Part shown: positions 34,428 through 44,704 of the stretch, piece after piece
Layout: each line of letters starts with the position of its first letter
Numbering within the stretch: the first letter of the stretch is position 1
Assembly (NCBI GenBank): GCA_016873165.1
Contig: VGXV01000007.1
Location: forward strand, 31,245-95,244
DNA from: Planctomycetota bacterium
Lineage (GTDB): Bacteria; Planctomycetota; Brocadiia; Brocadiales; Brocadiaceae
Direction: 5' to 3'
Length of the DNA: 64,000 nt
Program-made: the position numbers and the translations under genes
Notes under the pieces: model-generated
The model's database searches: none
The model's input: the letters and a program-made list of their open reading frames with translations, nothing else
What the model was told of the DNA's origin: nothing

Positions 34428-37400
34428 ATGAGCACAAACAACTTTGTCCATCTCCATGTCCATAGCGAATACAGCCTTCTTGATGGAGCCTGCAAGATAA
34501 AAGACCTTGTTAACAAGGCATTACATTTTAAAATGACGGCGCTTGCCCTTACGGACCACGGAAACATGTACGGCGCAATTGAATTTTATGAAGCCGCAAA
34601 GTCCGCAGGAATAAAACCCATTTTAGGATACGAAGCATACGTAGCGCAAGGCAGCCGCCTTGACAAGGAATCAAAAAACGGAAAAGAAGCCCTCGGCCAC
34701 ATAACCCTCCTTGCGGAAAGTTATGAAGGATATCGAAATTTGCTGAAACTTTCCACTTCTGCATACCTGGAAGGGTTTTATTACAAACCGAGAATCGATA
34801 AAGAGCTGCTGAAATCCCATTCGAAGGGGATTATTTGTCTCAGCGGTTGTATGACTTCTGAAATAAATCGCAACTTATCCAACGACCGCTATGACGATGC
34901 CATGCATATCGCCAAAGAATACAGAGAGCTTTTTGGAGAGGACAATTTTTACCTTGAAATACAGAATAACAAAATCTCCCTGCAGGAAAAACTGGTTTCC
35001 GAAGCATGCAAAATAGCAAAAAAATTAAACATCCCCCTTGTTGCAACCAATGACGTACATTATATGAACGTTGATGATGCCGCAGCTCACGACGCGCTAT
35101 TGTGTATAAATACCGGAAAACGCATATCTGATGCCCACAGGCTTCGTTTTGATACAAACGAATTCTACTTTAAAAATTACGAGGAAATGCATGCATTGTT
35201 TAAAGAAATACCTGTCTCTCTTGAAAATACCCTGAAAATTGCAGAACGATGCAATGTAAAAATGGATTTCGGCAAATTACATCTTCCCAAGTTTACTCCT
35301 CCCGAAGGCATGAACAACAGCGCATACCTGAGAAAACTTTGTATCGAAGGAGCAATAAGGAAATACGGCTCAATTCAACCGCATATTAGTGAACGATTGG
35401 ATCACGAACTCAAAGTTATCGAAAGCACAGGCTTTGTTGAATATTTTTTAATTGTGTGGGATTTCATTAACTACGCCAACAAGCTCAACATCCCTGCCAC
35501 AGGAAGAGGATCGGGGGCCGGCAGCATCGTGGCCTATGTGCTGAATATTACCAATATAGATCCCATCGAAAACGATTTATTATTTGAACGATTTTTGAAT
35601 GCCGAAAGAATATCGATGCCTGATTTGGATATCGATTTCTGCGCTGAAGGTCGGGAAGAAATTATTCAGTACGTAAGAAAAAAATATGGCGGCGACAGCA
35701 ACGTTGCTCAAATTATTACGTTCGGTACGATGAAGGCAAAGGCCGTCATCCGGGATGTCGGGCGGGTGCTTGACATACCCCTTTCCGAAGTCGATAAAAT
35801 AGCAAAACTTATCCCCAACACCCTCAACATCACTTTAGAAGAGGCGATGGAACAGGAACCGGCCTTAAAAGACCTCTATAAAACCGATAAACAATGTAAG
35901 GACTTGTTCGATATTTCAAAAAAACTGGAAGGGTTGTGCCGTCACGCCTCAGTACATGCGGCGGGCATTGTTATTTCCGACGAACCGCTGACCGAATATG
36001 TCCCGCTTGCAAAAAAAGGCGATGCCGTCACCACGCAATTTTATGATGAAATATTGGTAGATAAAATTGGATTGTTAAAGGCCGACTTTTTGGGTGTCCG
36101 GAAACTAACCGTTATAAAAAGGGCCCTTCAGTTGATTCATGAAACAACCGGAGAAAATATCGACCTCTTCAAAATACCCATGGACAATAAGGCGACATAT
36201 CAGCTACTTTCCAGCGGCAATGTGAAAGGGGTCTTTCAGGTAGAAACCAGCAAAGGGTTTAAGGAATTACTGAAAAAACTAAAACCGGATAAATTTGCGG
36301 ATATTTTGCCATTAGTAGCCCTCTATCGACCAGGACCATTACAAAGCGGCATGGTCGATTCGTTCATCAACAGAAAACACGGAAAAGAGGAAGTTGAATA
36401 TATACACCCCTCCCTTGAACCGCTCCTGAAAGAAACATACGGTGTTATTCTATACCAGGAACAGGTAATGAGGATTGCCAATCGTCTGGCAGGTTTCACC
36501 CTGAATCAGGCCGATAACCTGCGCAAGGCAATGGGAAAAAAGAAACCGGAGATTATGGCGAAATTCAAAGACCAGTTTGTAAACGGCGCCGTTTCAAACG
36601 GCATTCCGCAAAAAAACGCAACGAAAATATTTGAACTTATGGAATTTTTTGCGGGATACGGATTTAACAAATCCCATTCGGCTGCGTATGCGGTAATTAC
36701 TTACCAGACCGCTTATTTAAAAGCAAACTATCCTCTTCAGTATATGGTCTCCCAATTGAGCTGTGAAAAACAAAATACCGATAAAATTATCGATTATATA
36801 GAAGACTGCCGCAGAATGAATATCGAAATACTGAAGCCGGATATCAATGAAAGCCATAGCGATTTTACTATTTCAGAAGGAAACAAAATACGTTTTGGAC
36901 TTGGTTCCATTAAAAATGTCGGTGAAAAAGCGATTGAATCCATTATTTCCGCACGAGAAAAAGGCGGAAAATTCTCTTCAATACTCGATTTCTGTAAACG
37001 AGTAGACTTGCGAACTGCAAACAAACAAGTAATTGAATTCCTTGTCAAATCAGGAAGTTTTGATTCTCTTTATGATGACAGGGCAAAACTTTTCGCTTAT
37101 ATCGATTCCGCAATGGAACTGGGAAGCGCCATGAACAAGGGAAAACGTATGGGACAACGGACATTATTCGATATCGGAAATACCATGGACGTATTTGCAA
37201 CGACCAATCTCACAATAAATACCAGCATAGCGCCATGGACTGAAAATGAATTGCGCCAGGCGGAAAAGGAAAGCATGGGATTTTACTTCGGTTCAAATCC
37301 CCTGAGCACGTATGCTGAAAAATTAAAACTGTTGACGACAATTTCTTCAGCAGAATTATCCGAACTGCCCGATGGGGCCAATGTTATTGTAGGCGGCATT

Positions 37401-37898
37401 ATCACCGAAACCAAAAAAAGCACTACGAAAAAAGGCTCCCCCATGATGTACATAACCCTTGAAGATATGGAGGGCACAATTAAGTGCATCGCGTTCGATA
37501 AAGAACTAAGGGAATATGAATCTTTAGCGAAAACAGATGCCGTTGTTTTCATATGTGGAAACATAGGCAATAAAGGTTCAGCGCCAAGCGTAAAGATAAA
37601 CGAAATAATCTCGGAAAAAAATGCCTTCTCGCGCCTGGTAAAATCTTTCGGATTGCGCCTCGACGCTACTCATTTTGATGAAACCAAACTTATACAACTA
37701 AAAGAAATTATTAAAAATAACAGCGGCACGTGTCCGTTTTTTATTGAAATATCCATTCCGAATAACGCACATGTTCAAATCCAGACTTCCAGCAAATATT
37801 TCACCTCAGTCACAGAGGACTTTCTTTCCCGCACGCAGGAACTTTTTGACCCGCAAAACCTGCTGATTAATCAAACGGAAATGTCCTGCCTTAATTGA
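34428..37898 (+). CDS. dnaE: DNA polymerase III subunit alpha
   Basis: 1156 residues, the DnaE1 type. An N-terminal PHP domain (HLHVHSEYSLLDG and ALTDHGNMYG) is followed by the polymerase core with GRGSGAGS and the catalytic-Asp motif MPDLDIDFC. Also visible are RHASVHAAGIVI, LYRPGPLQSGM, the GYGFNKSHSAAYA motif, helix-hairpin-helix and an OB fold (about 990-1070, VIVGGIITETKKSTTKKGSPM). It is the replicative polymerase. The PHP metal residues appear intact, so proofreading by PHP is possible. No PolC or epsilon subunit lies nearby. Confidence 0.98.
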   Translation: MSTNNFVHLHVHSEYSLLDGACKIKDLVNKALHFKMTALALTDHGNMYGAIEFYEAAKSAGIKPILGYEAYVAQGSRLDKESKNGKEALGHITLLAESYEGYRNLLKLSTSAYLEGFYYKPRIDKELLKSHSKGIICLSGCMTSEINRNLSNDRYDDAMHIAKEYRELFGEDNFYLEIQNNKISLQEKLVSEACKIAKKLNIPLVATNDVHYMNVDDAAAHDALLCINTGKRISDAHRLRFDTNEFYFKNYEEMHALFKEIPVSLENTLKIAERCNVKMDFGKLHLPKFTPPEGMNNSAYLRKLCIEGAIRKYGSIQPHISERLDHELKVIESTGFVEYFLIVWDFINYANKLNIPATGRGSGAGSIVAYVLNITNIDPIENDLLFERFLNAERISMPDLDIDFCAEGREEIIQYVRKKYGGDSNVAQIITFGTMKAKAVIRDVGRVLDIPLSEVDKIAKLIPNTLNITLEEAMEQEPALKDLYKTDKQCKDLFDISKKLEGLCRHASVHAAGIVISDEPLTEYVPLAKKGDAVTTQFYDEILVDKIGLLKADFLGVRKLTVIKRALQLIHETTGENIDLFKIPMDNKATYQLLSSGNVKGVFQVETSKGFKELLKKLKPDKFADILPLVALYRPGPLQSGMVDSFINRKHGKEEVEYIHPSLEPLLKETYGVILYQEQVMRIANRLAGFTLNQADNLRKAMGKKKPEIMAKFKDQFVNGAVSNGIPQKNATKIFELMEFFAGYGFNKSHSAAYAVITYQTAYLKANYPLQYMVSQLSCEKQNTDKIIDYIEDCRRMNIEILKPDINESHSDFTISEGNKIRFGLGSIKNVGEKAIESIISAREKGGKFSSILDFCKRVDLRTANKQVIEFLVKSGSFDSLYDDRAKLFAYIDSAMELGSAMNKGKRMGQRTLFDIGNTMDVFATTNLTINTSIAPWTENELRQAEKESMGFYFGSNPLSTYAEKLKLLTTISSAELSELPDGANVIVGGIITETKKSTTKKGSPMMYITLEDMEGTIKCIAFDKELREYESLAKTDAVVFICGNIGNKGSAPSVKINEIISEKNAFSRLVKSFGLRLDATHFDETKLIQLKEIIKNNSGTCPFFIEISIPNNAHVQIQTSSKYFTSVTEDFLSRTQELFDPQNLLINQTEMSCLN

Positions 37899-37931
37899 GA
37901 TATTTATAACAGGAAAACCAGAAGGTATAAT

Positions 37932-38093
37932 ATGTCCATGATCAGGGGCAAGGACACAAAACCGGAAATCATCGTCAGAAAATTCCTGTTGGGGAATGGC
38001 TTTCGGTATAAACTTCATGGTAAAATGTTGCCTGGCAAGCCAGACCTTGTTTTTCCAAAATATAAAACAGTTATATCATACACGGCTGTTTGA
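37932..38093 (+). pseudogene. vsr: Truncated vsr copy
   Basis: The 53 codons MSMIRGKDTKPE... to KYKTVIS align with residues 14-63 of the intact Vsr at 38555-38971, with many silent changes. Similarity ends shortly after GTTATAT, and the frame stops before the catalytic HGCFWHGH motif. The first 13 codons are also missing. It marks an older recombination or duplication at the left edge of the defence island. Confidence 0.88.
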
Positions 38094-38314
38094 TATATTG
38101 AAGATGTATCACATAAAAAAGCGAGACGAAATAAGCGCCTTAGATGCTTATCATAAGGCAAAAGAGGAGGTGAATAAATGTCAATAGTGTTAAACTGATC
38201 TTTGGCAGTTAAAAAAGTTAAATATTTGCTAAATAAATACATAGGACTTGCCGAAAAGTTCTTGGCACTACCCTTTCTTGTTTGCATCTTATCCGTTCAG
38301 TTCCCGAATAGTAG

Positions 38315-38425
38315 GGTGGATTAAGGCGTTGTATTTTACGCCAAATCCACCAATAATATGCACAGGAAAGGTGGGGTAAACAGGGACAGCGACTATTTAT
38401 TTTCATAAAAATGGTAGCTGTCCCT
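38315..38425. repeat. Two REP-like hairpins left of the defence island
   Basis: GGTGGATTAAGGCG (38315-38328) with CGCCAAATCCACC (38339-38351), and AGGGACAGCGACTATTT (38382-38398) with AAAAATGGTAGCTGTCCCT (38407-38425). Both resemble repeats mobilised by REP-associated (IS200-like) transposases. No transposase is nearby. The remainder of 38094-38554 has no gene I can support. Confidence 0.65.
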
Positions 38426-38554
38426 ATTATCGAAACTGTTAAACGTATAATCTTTTTAAAGGGAAAAACTCTTTATTGTCGATAGATTAGGTTTGACCCC
38501 ATGTTTTTTCGGACCAAAACCAGAAGAAAAGCATCTAAGGGAAAGTAAAAATTC

Positions 38555-38971
38555 ATGGCAGACGTGCACGACAGGAATACTCGAAGCTATAATATGTCCA
38601 TGATCAGGAGCAGGGACACAAGACCGGAGATCATTGTCAGAAAATTCCTGTTTGGCAATGGATTCAGATATAAACTTCATGATAAAATGTTACCTGGGAA
38701 ACCAGACCTTGTTTTCCCAAAATATAAAACAGTTATATTTGTTCACGGTTGTTTCTGGCATGGCCATGAGGGCTGTAAATATTTCGTAGTCCCCAAAACA
38801 CGGACAAAATGGTGGCTTGAGAAAATTAACCGGAATAAACAGCTTGATAATGAAAACTCCGGGAAATTAAAAAAACTTGGTTGGAAAGTCTTGACTGTGT
38901 TTGAGTGCAGATTAATGCCAAAGAAAACTGAAAAAACCCTGAATCAGTTAGCAACGAGATTAACAAAATGA
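38555..38971 (+). CDS. vsr: Very short patch repair (Vsr) endonuclease
   Basis: 138 residues. Family motifs are NMSMIRSRDTRPEI, KPDLVFPKYKTVIFVHGCFWHGH and the C-terminal GWKVLTVFECR. Vsr nicks T:G mismatches produced by deamination of 5-methylcytosine and so accompanies cytosine methyltransferases. The stop overlaps the dcm start (ATGA). A broken paralogue lies 500 bp upstream. First gene of a six-gene plus-strand operon. Confidence 0.97.
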   Translation: MADVHDRNTRSYNMSMIRSRDTRPEIIVRKFLFGNGFRYKLHDKMLPGKPDLVFPKYKTVIFVHGCFWHGHEGCKYFVVPKTRTKWWLEKINRNKQLDNENSGKLKKLGWKVLTVFECRLMPKKTEKTLNQLATRLTK

Positions 38972-40227
38972 GATTTAGATTTATTGACCTATTTGCAGGC
39001 GCGGGTGGTTTTGCGGAAGGATTTAAAAGGGCAGGCTTTGAACCTGTGGCATTTATTGAAGTAGATACCGCCGCGTGTTTCACTTTAAAGACAAGACTTG
39101 CCTATCATCATCTCAAAGAGGATAATAAGCTGGATTTTTATATCAAATACCTTAAAGGTGAAATAAGCAGAACTCAACTTTATTCGATTATTCCTTCCCA
39201 TATTCTGGAATCTGTAATTAATCTGCCTATCGGTGATGAAAATAACTCTGTAATTTTTCAGATAATAGAAAAACTGAACGGTAAAAAAGATATTGATATT
39301 ATAGTGGGCGGTCCACCATGTCAGGCATATTCTTTAGTAGGGCGGGCAAGAGATATAAACGGAATGCGGGATGATCCAAGGAATCACCTGTACGTCCATT
39401 ATGTAAGATTTCTTAAGAAATACAGGCCAAAGATTTTTATTTTTGAGAATGTGACCGGATTGCTTTCGGCAGAAAAAGGAAGATATTTTGAAAATATTAA
39501 GTCAGATTTCAGGCATTTAGGATATATAGTTGAACCAGTTATTTTAAATGCGAATGAATTTGGCGTACTTCAAAACAGAAAAAGGGTAATTATTATCGGA
39601 TGGAAAAAAGATTTAAATCTTTCGACTGACAAGCTTAAAGATCAGCAGGTGAGAGAATATGAAGTCGGGAAAATTTTTAACGACTTACCGAAGTTAAGTG
39701 CCGGGAAAGGCAAAGATAAATATTATGAATATGCTGAAGGAATCAATGATTATCTAAGCTTTTCAAGAATAAGAAATGGTCTTGACGTCCTGACGCAACA
39801 CATTACAAGGCCGCATACAGAGCAGGATAAAGAAATTTACAGAATTGCAGTTGAAAAATGGAAAAGAAGCAAGGAAAGACTTGATTATAATGACCTTCCG
39901 GAAAGGCTTAAAACCCATAATAACAGGAATGCTTTCCTTGACAGATTCAAGGTTGTGGCTGATAACATGCCGTATTCACAAACAGTTGTAGCACATATTG
40001 CCAAAGACGGACACTATTATATTCATCCCGACATTGAGCAGAATCGTTCAATCTCAGTTCGAGAAGCTGCCAGGCTACAGTCATTTCCTGATGATTATTA
40101 TTTTGAGGGAGTAAAAGAGGGAAAAAACAGAACGGCTGCTTTTAAACAAATTGGGAATGCCGTGCCGCCTCTTATGATAGAGAAAATTGCAAAACTACTG
40201 ATAGAATATCTGAAATGCAGAAGATAG
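38968..40227 (+). CDS. dcm: DNA (cytosine-5-)-methyltransferase
   Basis: 419 residues. Motif I is FIDLFAGAGGFAEGF (5-19), the catalytic motif IV GGPPCQAYS (114-122; Cys118) and motif VI ENV (160-162). Motif VIII includes QNRKRVIIIGW, and the C-terminus has QIGNAVPP (motif X). It methylates cytosine in an unknown sequence; the target-recognition domain lies about 230-360. It overlaps vsr by four bases and is the modification component of the island. Confidence 0.97.
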   Translation: MRFRFIDLFAGAGGFAEGFKRAGFEPVAFIEVDTAACFTLKTRLAYHHLKEDNKLDFYIKYLKGEISRTQLYSIIPSHILESVINLPIGDENNSVIFQIIEKLNGKKDIDIIVGGPPCQAYSLVGRARDINGMRDDPRNHLYVHYVRFLKKYRPKIFIFENVTGLLSAEKGRYFENIKSDFRHLGYIVEPVILNANEFGVLQNRKRVIIIGWKKDLNLSTDKLKDQQVREYEVGKIFNDLPKLSAGKGKDKYYEYAEGINDYLSFSRIRNGLDVLTQHITRPHTEQDKEIYRIAVEKWKRSKERLDYNDLPERLKTHNNRNAFLDRFKVVADNMPYSQTVVAHIAKDGHYYIHPDIEQNRSISVREAARLQSFPDDYYFEGVKEGKNRTAAFKQIGNAVPPLMIEKIAKLLIEYLKCRR

Positions 40228-40262
40228 CGAGTATTCCCAATGATAAAAGAACTTTTGTAAAT

Positions 40263-41744
40263 ATGACATCGTCTATCGATTACACACAGTACCAAACAGT
40301 AGAAGCGATTCCAAAGGCATCTTCGATGATTGAAACCTTTCGGGCTGTCGGATACAGCATTGAAGCTGCAATAGCTGATATTATTGATAATTCAATATCA
40401 GCCGGAGCAAAAAACATCCTGGTAAATTTCGAATGGAAAGGTTCTCGTACATGGCTTTCAGTTAAAGATGACGGACATGGAATGGACAACGAAGAACTGA
40501 TTCAGGCAATGCGACCTGGAAGTAAAAATCCACTAGACGACAGAAGTCGTAAAGATTTAGGAAGATTCGGTTTAGGATTAAAGACGGCTTCGTTTTCTCA
40601 GTGCAGAAAACTTTCTGTAATAAGCAAGAAAGAAAATTACAAACCTGTTTTCTGGACTTGGGATTTAGATTTTGTAAAACAGACATGCAATTGGGAATTA
40701 ATAAAATATCTGCCACAGGGAAATTTTGAAAATGAAATCAACTCAGTTAAGTCCGGAACAATTGTAATCTGGAATGACATTGACCGGCTTGTAAAAGATT
40801 TTCAAAAGGATGATGAGAATGCTTTGGACAAGTTTCTTGAAATAATGAAACATGTAAAGAAACATCTTGCAATGGTGTTTCACCGTTTCATTGAAAATGG
40901 CAGAATAAAAATTTTCTTTCAGGACAGACCAGTTGAAGCATGGAATCCATTCCTGCCAAACGAACCGGCAACACAAGGATTTCCAGAAGAACCTTTCTAC
41001 AATGGAAAAGTGATTGTGAAAGGTTATGTGCTGCCGCACAAATCAAAAATTAGTGAAGAAATATTCAAAGAAGCAGAAGGTCCGAAGGGTTGGAATGAAC
41101 AGCAAGGTTTTTACATCTACCGAAACGAAAGATTGTTGCTTGCAGGTGATTGGCTGGGAATGTTCCGAAAAGAAGAACACTACAAACTTGCACGGATAGA
41201 AATAAATCTTCCGAACAATCTTGATTCAGAGTGGCAGATTGACATCAAGAAATCTATTGCACGACCACCGCTTGCATTGCGTAACCAGTTGAAAGCATAC
41301 GCAGGTAAGGTGAGATCGCAGGCAGTTGAAGTTTACAGACACAAGGGAAAAAATGTAAAGCCATGTCCTGGACAAAAGTTCGTTCCGCTTTGGATTGACC
41401 ACAAGCGAGGCGACAAATGGTTTTACAAAATCAATCGTGAACATCCATTGATTGAGAAAATCAGAAAACAAGCGGAAGAAAAACCGGACAAAGCAATTGA
41501 TACGTTGTTGAAGTTTATTGAAGAAACAATTCCGGTAAAATCAATTTACATCAGAGAAGCAGAAGAACCGGAAGCACAGGGAAAACCATTTGAAGGAATA
41601 AAGCATGATGACATCTGGACACTGATGAAAAACATTTTTGACTCACTTACAAAACAGGGAAAGACGAAAGAAGAAGCGAAAGCAGTTATCATCAACCTTG
41701 AACCTTTCAATCATTACCCTGAATACAGCGCAAATCTTGACTGA
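40263..41744 (+). CDS. GHKL-type ATPase of the MORC/MutL-like restriction class
   Basis: 493 residues from the ATG at 40263; an alternative ATG at 40215 overlaps dcm. The Bergerat ATP fold is clear: DIIDNSISAGAK (N box), DDGHGMDNEEL (G1) and GRFGLGLKTAS (G2). The C-terminal half is basic and likely binds DNA. GHKL proteins next to Dcm, Vsr and Z1 genes were described computationally as MORC/MutL-like components of restriction systems (Iyer, Abhiman and Aravind 2008, recalled). The ATPase is thought to drive DNA loop capture or translocation. The next gene begins two bases after its stop. Confidence 0.88.
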   Translation: MTSSIDYTQYQTVEAIPKASSMIETFRAVGYSIEAAIADIIDNSISAGAKNILVNFEWKGSRTWLSVKDDGHGMDNEELIQAMRPGSKNPLDDRSRKDLGRFGLGLKTASFSQCRKLSVISKKENYKPVFWTWDLDFVKQTCNWELIKYLPQGNFENEINSVKSGTIVIWNDIDRLVKDFQKDDENALDKFLEIMKHVKKHLAMVFHRFIENGRIKIFFQDRPVEAWNPFLPNEPATQGFPEEPFYNGKVIVKGYVLPHKSKISEEIFKEAEGPKGWNEQQGFYIYRNERLLLAGDWLGMFRKEEHYKLARIEINLPNNLDSEWQIDIKKSIARPPLALRNQLKAYAGKVRSQAVEVYRHKGKNVKPCPGQKFVPLWIDHKRGDKWFYKINREHPLIEKIRKQAEEKPDKAIDTLLKFIEETIPVKSIYIREAEEPEAQGKPFEGIKHDDIWTLMKNIFDSLTKQGKTKEEAKAVIINLEPFNHYPEYSANLD

Positions 41745-41746
41745 AT

Positions 41747-44704
41747 ATGATTGAACAAGCAAAAAATATCTGCATTATCCGGCTGAGTGGAATAAAAAAT
41801 CCATCAATAAGCGACATCAACAATTCTATTGATGATGCATTAAAAATATTTCCTGACTTAGCCAATCAGCGGGAAGTATTATTCAATTTCCTGACAGCAA
41901 CATTTTCAGTTTTTTCTGAGGACTACAAAATCCTTGATACAGATGAAGGATATGTTCCCTGGGTAAAAGACAGTAAAGCAAGTATCAAATGGAATTACTG
42001 GAATCGTTACACAAGTTTTCTTCAAAAGAAAATTGCACCGGACACCATCAACAAACTTGACAATCTCACTGACGATATTTTAGATCGCATTTCAAACCCT
42101 TCAAGTCTTGGAGCATGGGACAAAAGAGGAATGGTTGTAGGTCAGGTTCAATCAGGAAAAACTTCCAACTACACCGGACTGATAAACAAAGCGGCTGATG
42201 CAGGCTACAAACTGATAATTGTTCTGGCAGGTATGCACGACTTACTTAGAAGCCAAACACAAATCAGAATTGATGAAGGGTTTATCGGGAGAACGACAAA
42301 AGGAGGATTGAGAAATTTCCGAAACAATGACCTTGTAGGTGTAGGACTTTACAAGAAGGATTTAATTGCACATTCTCTGACTTCATGTGAAATTGAAGAA
42401 GTGAATGGAGATTTTAATCGGAATGTAGCAGATTCAATTCGTGTCAGTATCAAAGGTTCAGACCCTGTTGTAGCAGTTGTAAAGAAAAATGGTTCAATTC
42501 TAAAGAACCTTATTACATGGTTATCTCTATCAGGTGATAAAATGCCAGATGGAAAAGTTGTAATTCGTAACACACCCATTTTGGTAATTGATGATGAGGC
42601 AGACAACGCTTCTATCAATGTGAGCAAGAAAAATGTTTCCACAATTAATGGATGCATCAGAGCATTGCTTTCGCTGTTTGAGCAAAGTGCTTATGTTGGC
42701 TACACTGCAACACCCTTTGCAAATATTTTCATTCCCATTCTTGAAGAAAAATCTTTTAAAGGATTAGACCTGACAATAAAAGAGTTTGAATTTTCAGTCG
42801 GGCAGGATTTATTTCCGAAAGATTTTATTATCAACCTTCCTGCACCATCCAATTATATTGGTCCGGCAAAAGTTTTTGGATTGCCGCCTTTCAATTCTTC
42901 AGAGAAGGCAGAAGAACCATTGCCATTAATCCGACTTGCAAAAGATTATCAGGTATTCAGTGCTTCAAATGCACAAGAGCAATTACAAAATCTTATTGCT
43001 GGAGTTGAAAAGGAATTCGTTGCAACAAAATCTTTTGTTCCTGACAAACACAAAAAAGGAGATTCTCTTCCTGATGAAATACCAGTAAGTTTGAGATATG
43101 CTTTGATGTGCTTTGTTCTCTCAACCGCTGCAAGGAGAGTGAGAGGTCAAATCAATTCTCACAATTCAATGCTTATACATGTATCAAGATATATTTTATG
43201 GCAAGATAAAATCGCATCGCTTGTAGATGCAGAATTGAAATCTTTCCAGAATCAGATTGAATTGCAATCCGGAAATGTTATGAAAAATCTGGAGGCAATC
43301 TGGAATAAGGAGTTTGTTTCAACAACTCAGAAGGTGATTGACAATTCGCATATCTATAAAGACCCTGATATTATTCCAATCTTATGGAAAGATGTTGAGA
43401 AGGAAATATTTCCTGCAATTGCAAAAATGGAAGTGAGAGCCGTTCACGGAGATAAGAATATTGAGCAACTGAATCACAAGAATATTTCTCCTCTGGATTA
43501 TTTCTATTCTGAACAACAAGGAAAATTTCTTTCTGTAATTGCAGTTGGCGGAAATAAGCTTTCAAGAGGTTTGACTTTAGAAGGACTGACAGTAAGTTAT
43601 TACTTGCGTGCTTCCAAGATGTATGACACCCTCATGCAAATGGGAAGATGGTTTGGCTACAGACCAGGATATGCTGACCTATGCAGAATTTTTACAAGCA
43701 AGGAATTGAACAATTGGTATAAGCACATTACGATTGCATCAGAAGAAATGAGAAGAGATTTTGATTATATGTTCCTCTTAAACAAAACTCCGAGAGAGTT
43801 TGGGTTGAAAGTGAGAACACATCCTGGTGTTTTGAAAATTACCTCACCGCTTAAATTCAAGTATCATCATTTGATGCAGCTGAGTTACTCAGGTGAACTT
43901 GAACAAACCTATCAGTTTAAGATTGATGAAAATTCTTTCGGAAAGAACTTTGATGCTGTCAATGAATTAATTCTGGCGTTGAGAAATCCTGTATCTACTT
44001 TACCAAATTCAGAAAACAATTTGCAGAAATATGTTTGGCAGGGTGAAAACAATCATAACCTGGTAACTTCATTTTTACAGAAATATAAAATCAATGAAGC
44101 TGTAATTGACACAAACAAAATCGTTGATTACATCAATGCTCAGGTGAAGAATCACAATCTTACAAACTGGACTGTAGCATTGATAAATAATTCTACTCCA
44201 AAGAATAAGTTTCGCTTCGAAGGAATTTCAGAAGAAGTTGGCTTAACAAACAGAACAAATATTAGCAATGATGATTCAACCTATGAAGTTGCCAAGTATA
44301 ACATAACTGACCACAAACATGAATTGATTGACCTTTCAAAAACAGAGATTGAAAATGCTTTAACTGCAACCAAAACAGATTATGATTTAGAGGACAAAGA
44401 CAAATCTGAAAAGAGGGCTTATCCTGATATTCCAAGCCGCAAAAGAATTAAGTGGATACGAAACGACAAGAATGGTTTTCTTTTCATCTACCCGATGAAT
44501 CATAATGTTGAGAGGAAAGACCCAGTAACAGGAGATATTGTTTCAAGGAAAATTTCTGAGAAACCAATCATTGGTATTGCCATAAGTTTTCCTGAGATTG
44601 AAAACGATGAGAAAATTGAATATGCAGTGAACGAACAGTTCAGGAAAGAATATGAATATCCTGATAAACTTGACCAACAAGACGAAAATGAAGGAACGGA
44701 TTAA
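41747..44704 (+). CDS. Z1-domain NTPase/endonuclease-associated protein
   Basis: 985 residues. Walker A GQVQSGKTS (132-140), Walker B-like LVIDDEADNASIN (about 281) and the SF2-type segments VAVGGNKLSRGLTLEG and QMGRWFGYRPGY identify the Z1 domain (cores quoted). Z1 proteins accompany Dcm and GHKL ATPases in defence islands. The role is probably a DNA motor. It overlaps the next gene by 17 bases. Confidence 0.9.
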   Translation: MIEQAKNICIIRLSGIKNPSISDINNSIDDALKIFPDLANQREVLFNFLTATFSVFSEDYKILDTDEGYVPWVKDSKASIKWNYWNRYTSFLQKKIAPDTINKLDNLTDDILDRISNPSSLGAWDKRGMVVGQVQSGKTSNYTGLINKAADAGYKLIIVLAGMHDLLRSQTQIRIDEGFIGRTTKGGLRNFRNNDLVGVGLYKKDLIAHSLTSCEIEEVNGDFNRNVADSIRVSIKGSDPVVAVVKKNGSILKNLITWLSLSGDKMPDGKVVIRNTPILVIDDEADNASINVSKKNVSTINGCIRALLSLFEQSAYVGYTATPFANIFIPILEEKSFKGLDLTIKEFEFSVGQDLFPKDFIINLPAPSNYIGPAKVFGLPPFNSSEKAEEPLPLIRLAKDYQVFSASNAQEQLQNLIAGVEKEFVATKSFVPDKHKKGDSLPDEIPVSLRYALMCFVLSTAARRVRGQINSHNSMLIHVSRYILWQDKIASLVDAELKSFQNQIELQSGNVMKNLEAIWNKEFVSTTQKVIDNSHIYKDPDIIPILWKDVEKEIFPAIAKMEVRAVHGDKNIEQLNHKNISPLDYFYSEQQGKFLSVIAVGGNKLSRGLTLEGLTVSYYLRASKMYDTLMQMGRWFGYRPGYADLCRIFTSKELNNWYKHITIASEEMRRDFDYMFLLNKTPREFGLKVRTHPGVLKITSPLKFKYHHLMQLSYSGELEQTYQFKIDENSFGKNFDAVNELILALRNPVSTLPNSENNLQKYVWQGENNHNLVTSFLQKYKINEAVIDTNKIVDYINAQVKNHNLTNWTVALINNSTPKNKFRFEGISEEVGLTNRTNISNDDSTYEVAKYNITDHKHELIDLSKTEIENALTATKTDYDLEDKDKSEKRAYPDIPSRKRIKWIRNDKNGFLFIYPMNHNVERKDPVTGDIVSRKISEKPIIGIAISFPEIENDEKIEYAVNEQFRKEYEYPDKLDQQDENEGTD

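Noticed and set aside
38101..38187. Short frame MYHIKKRDEISALDAYHKAK... after the broken vsr copy
   Set aside because: 27 codons with no ribosome binding site; could be a gene scrap but too short to support.
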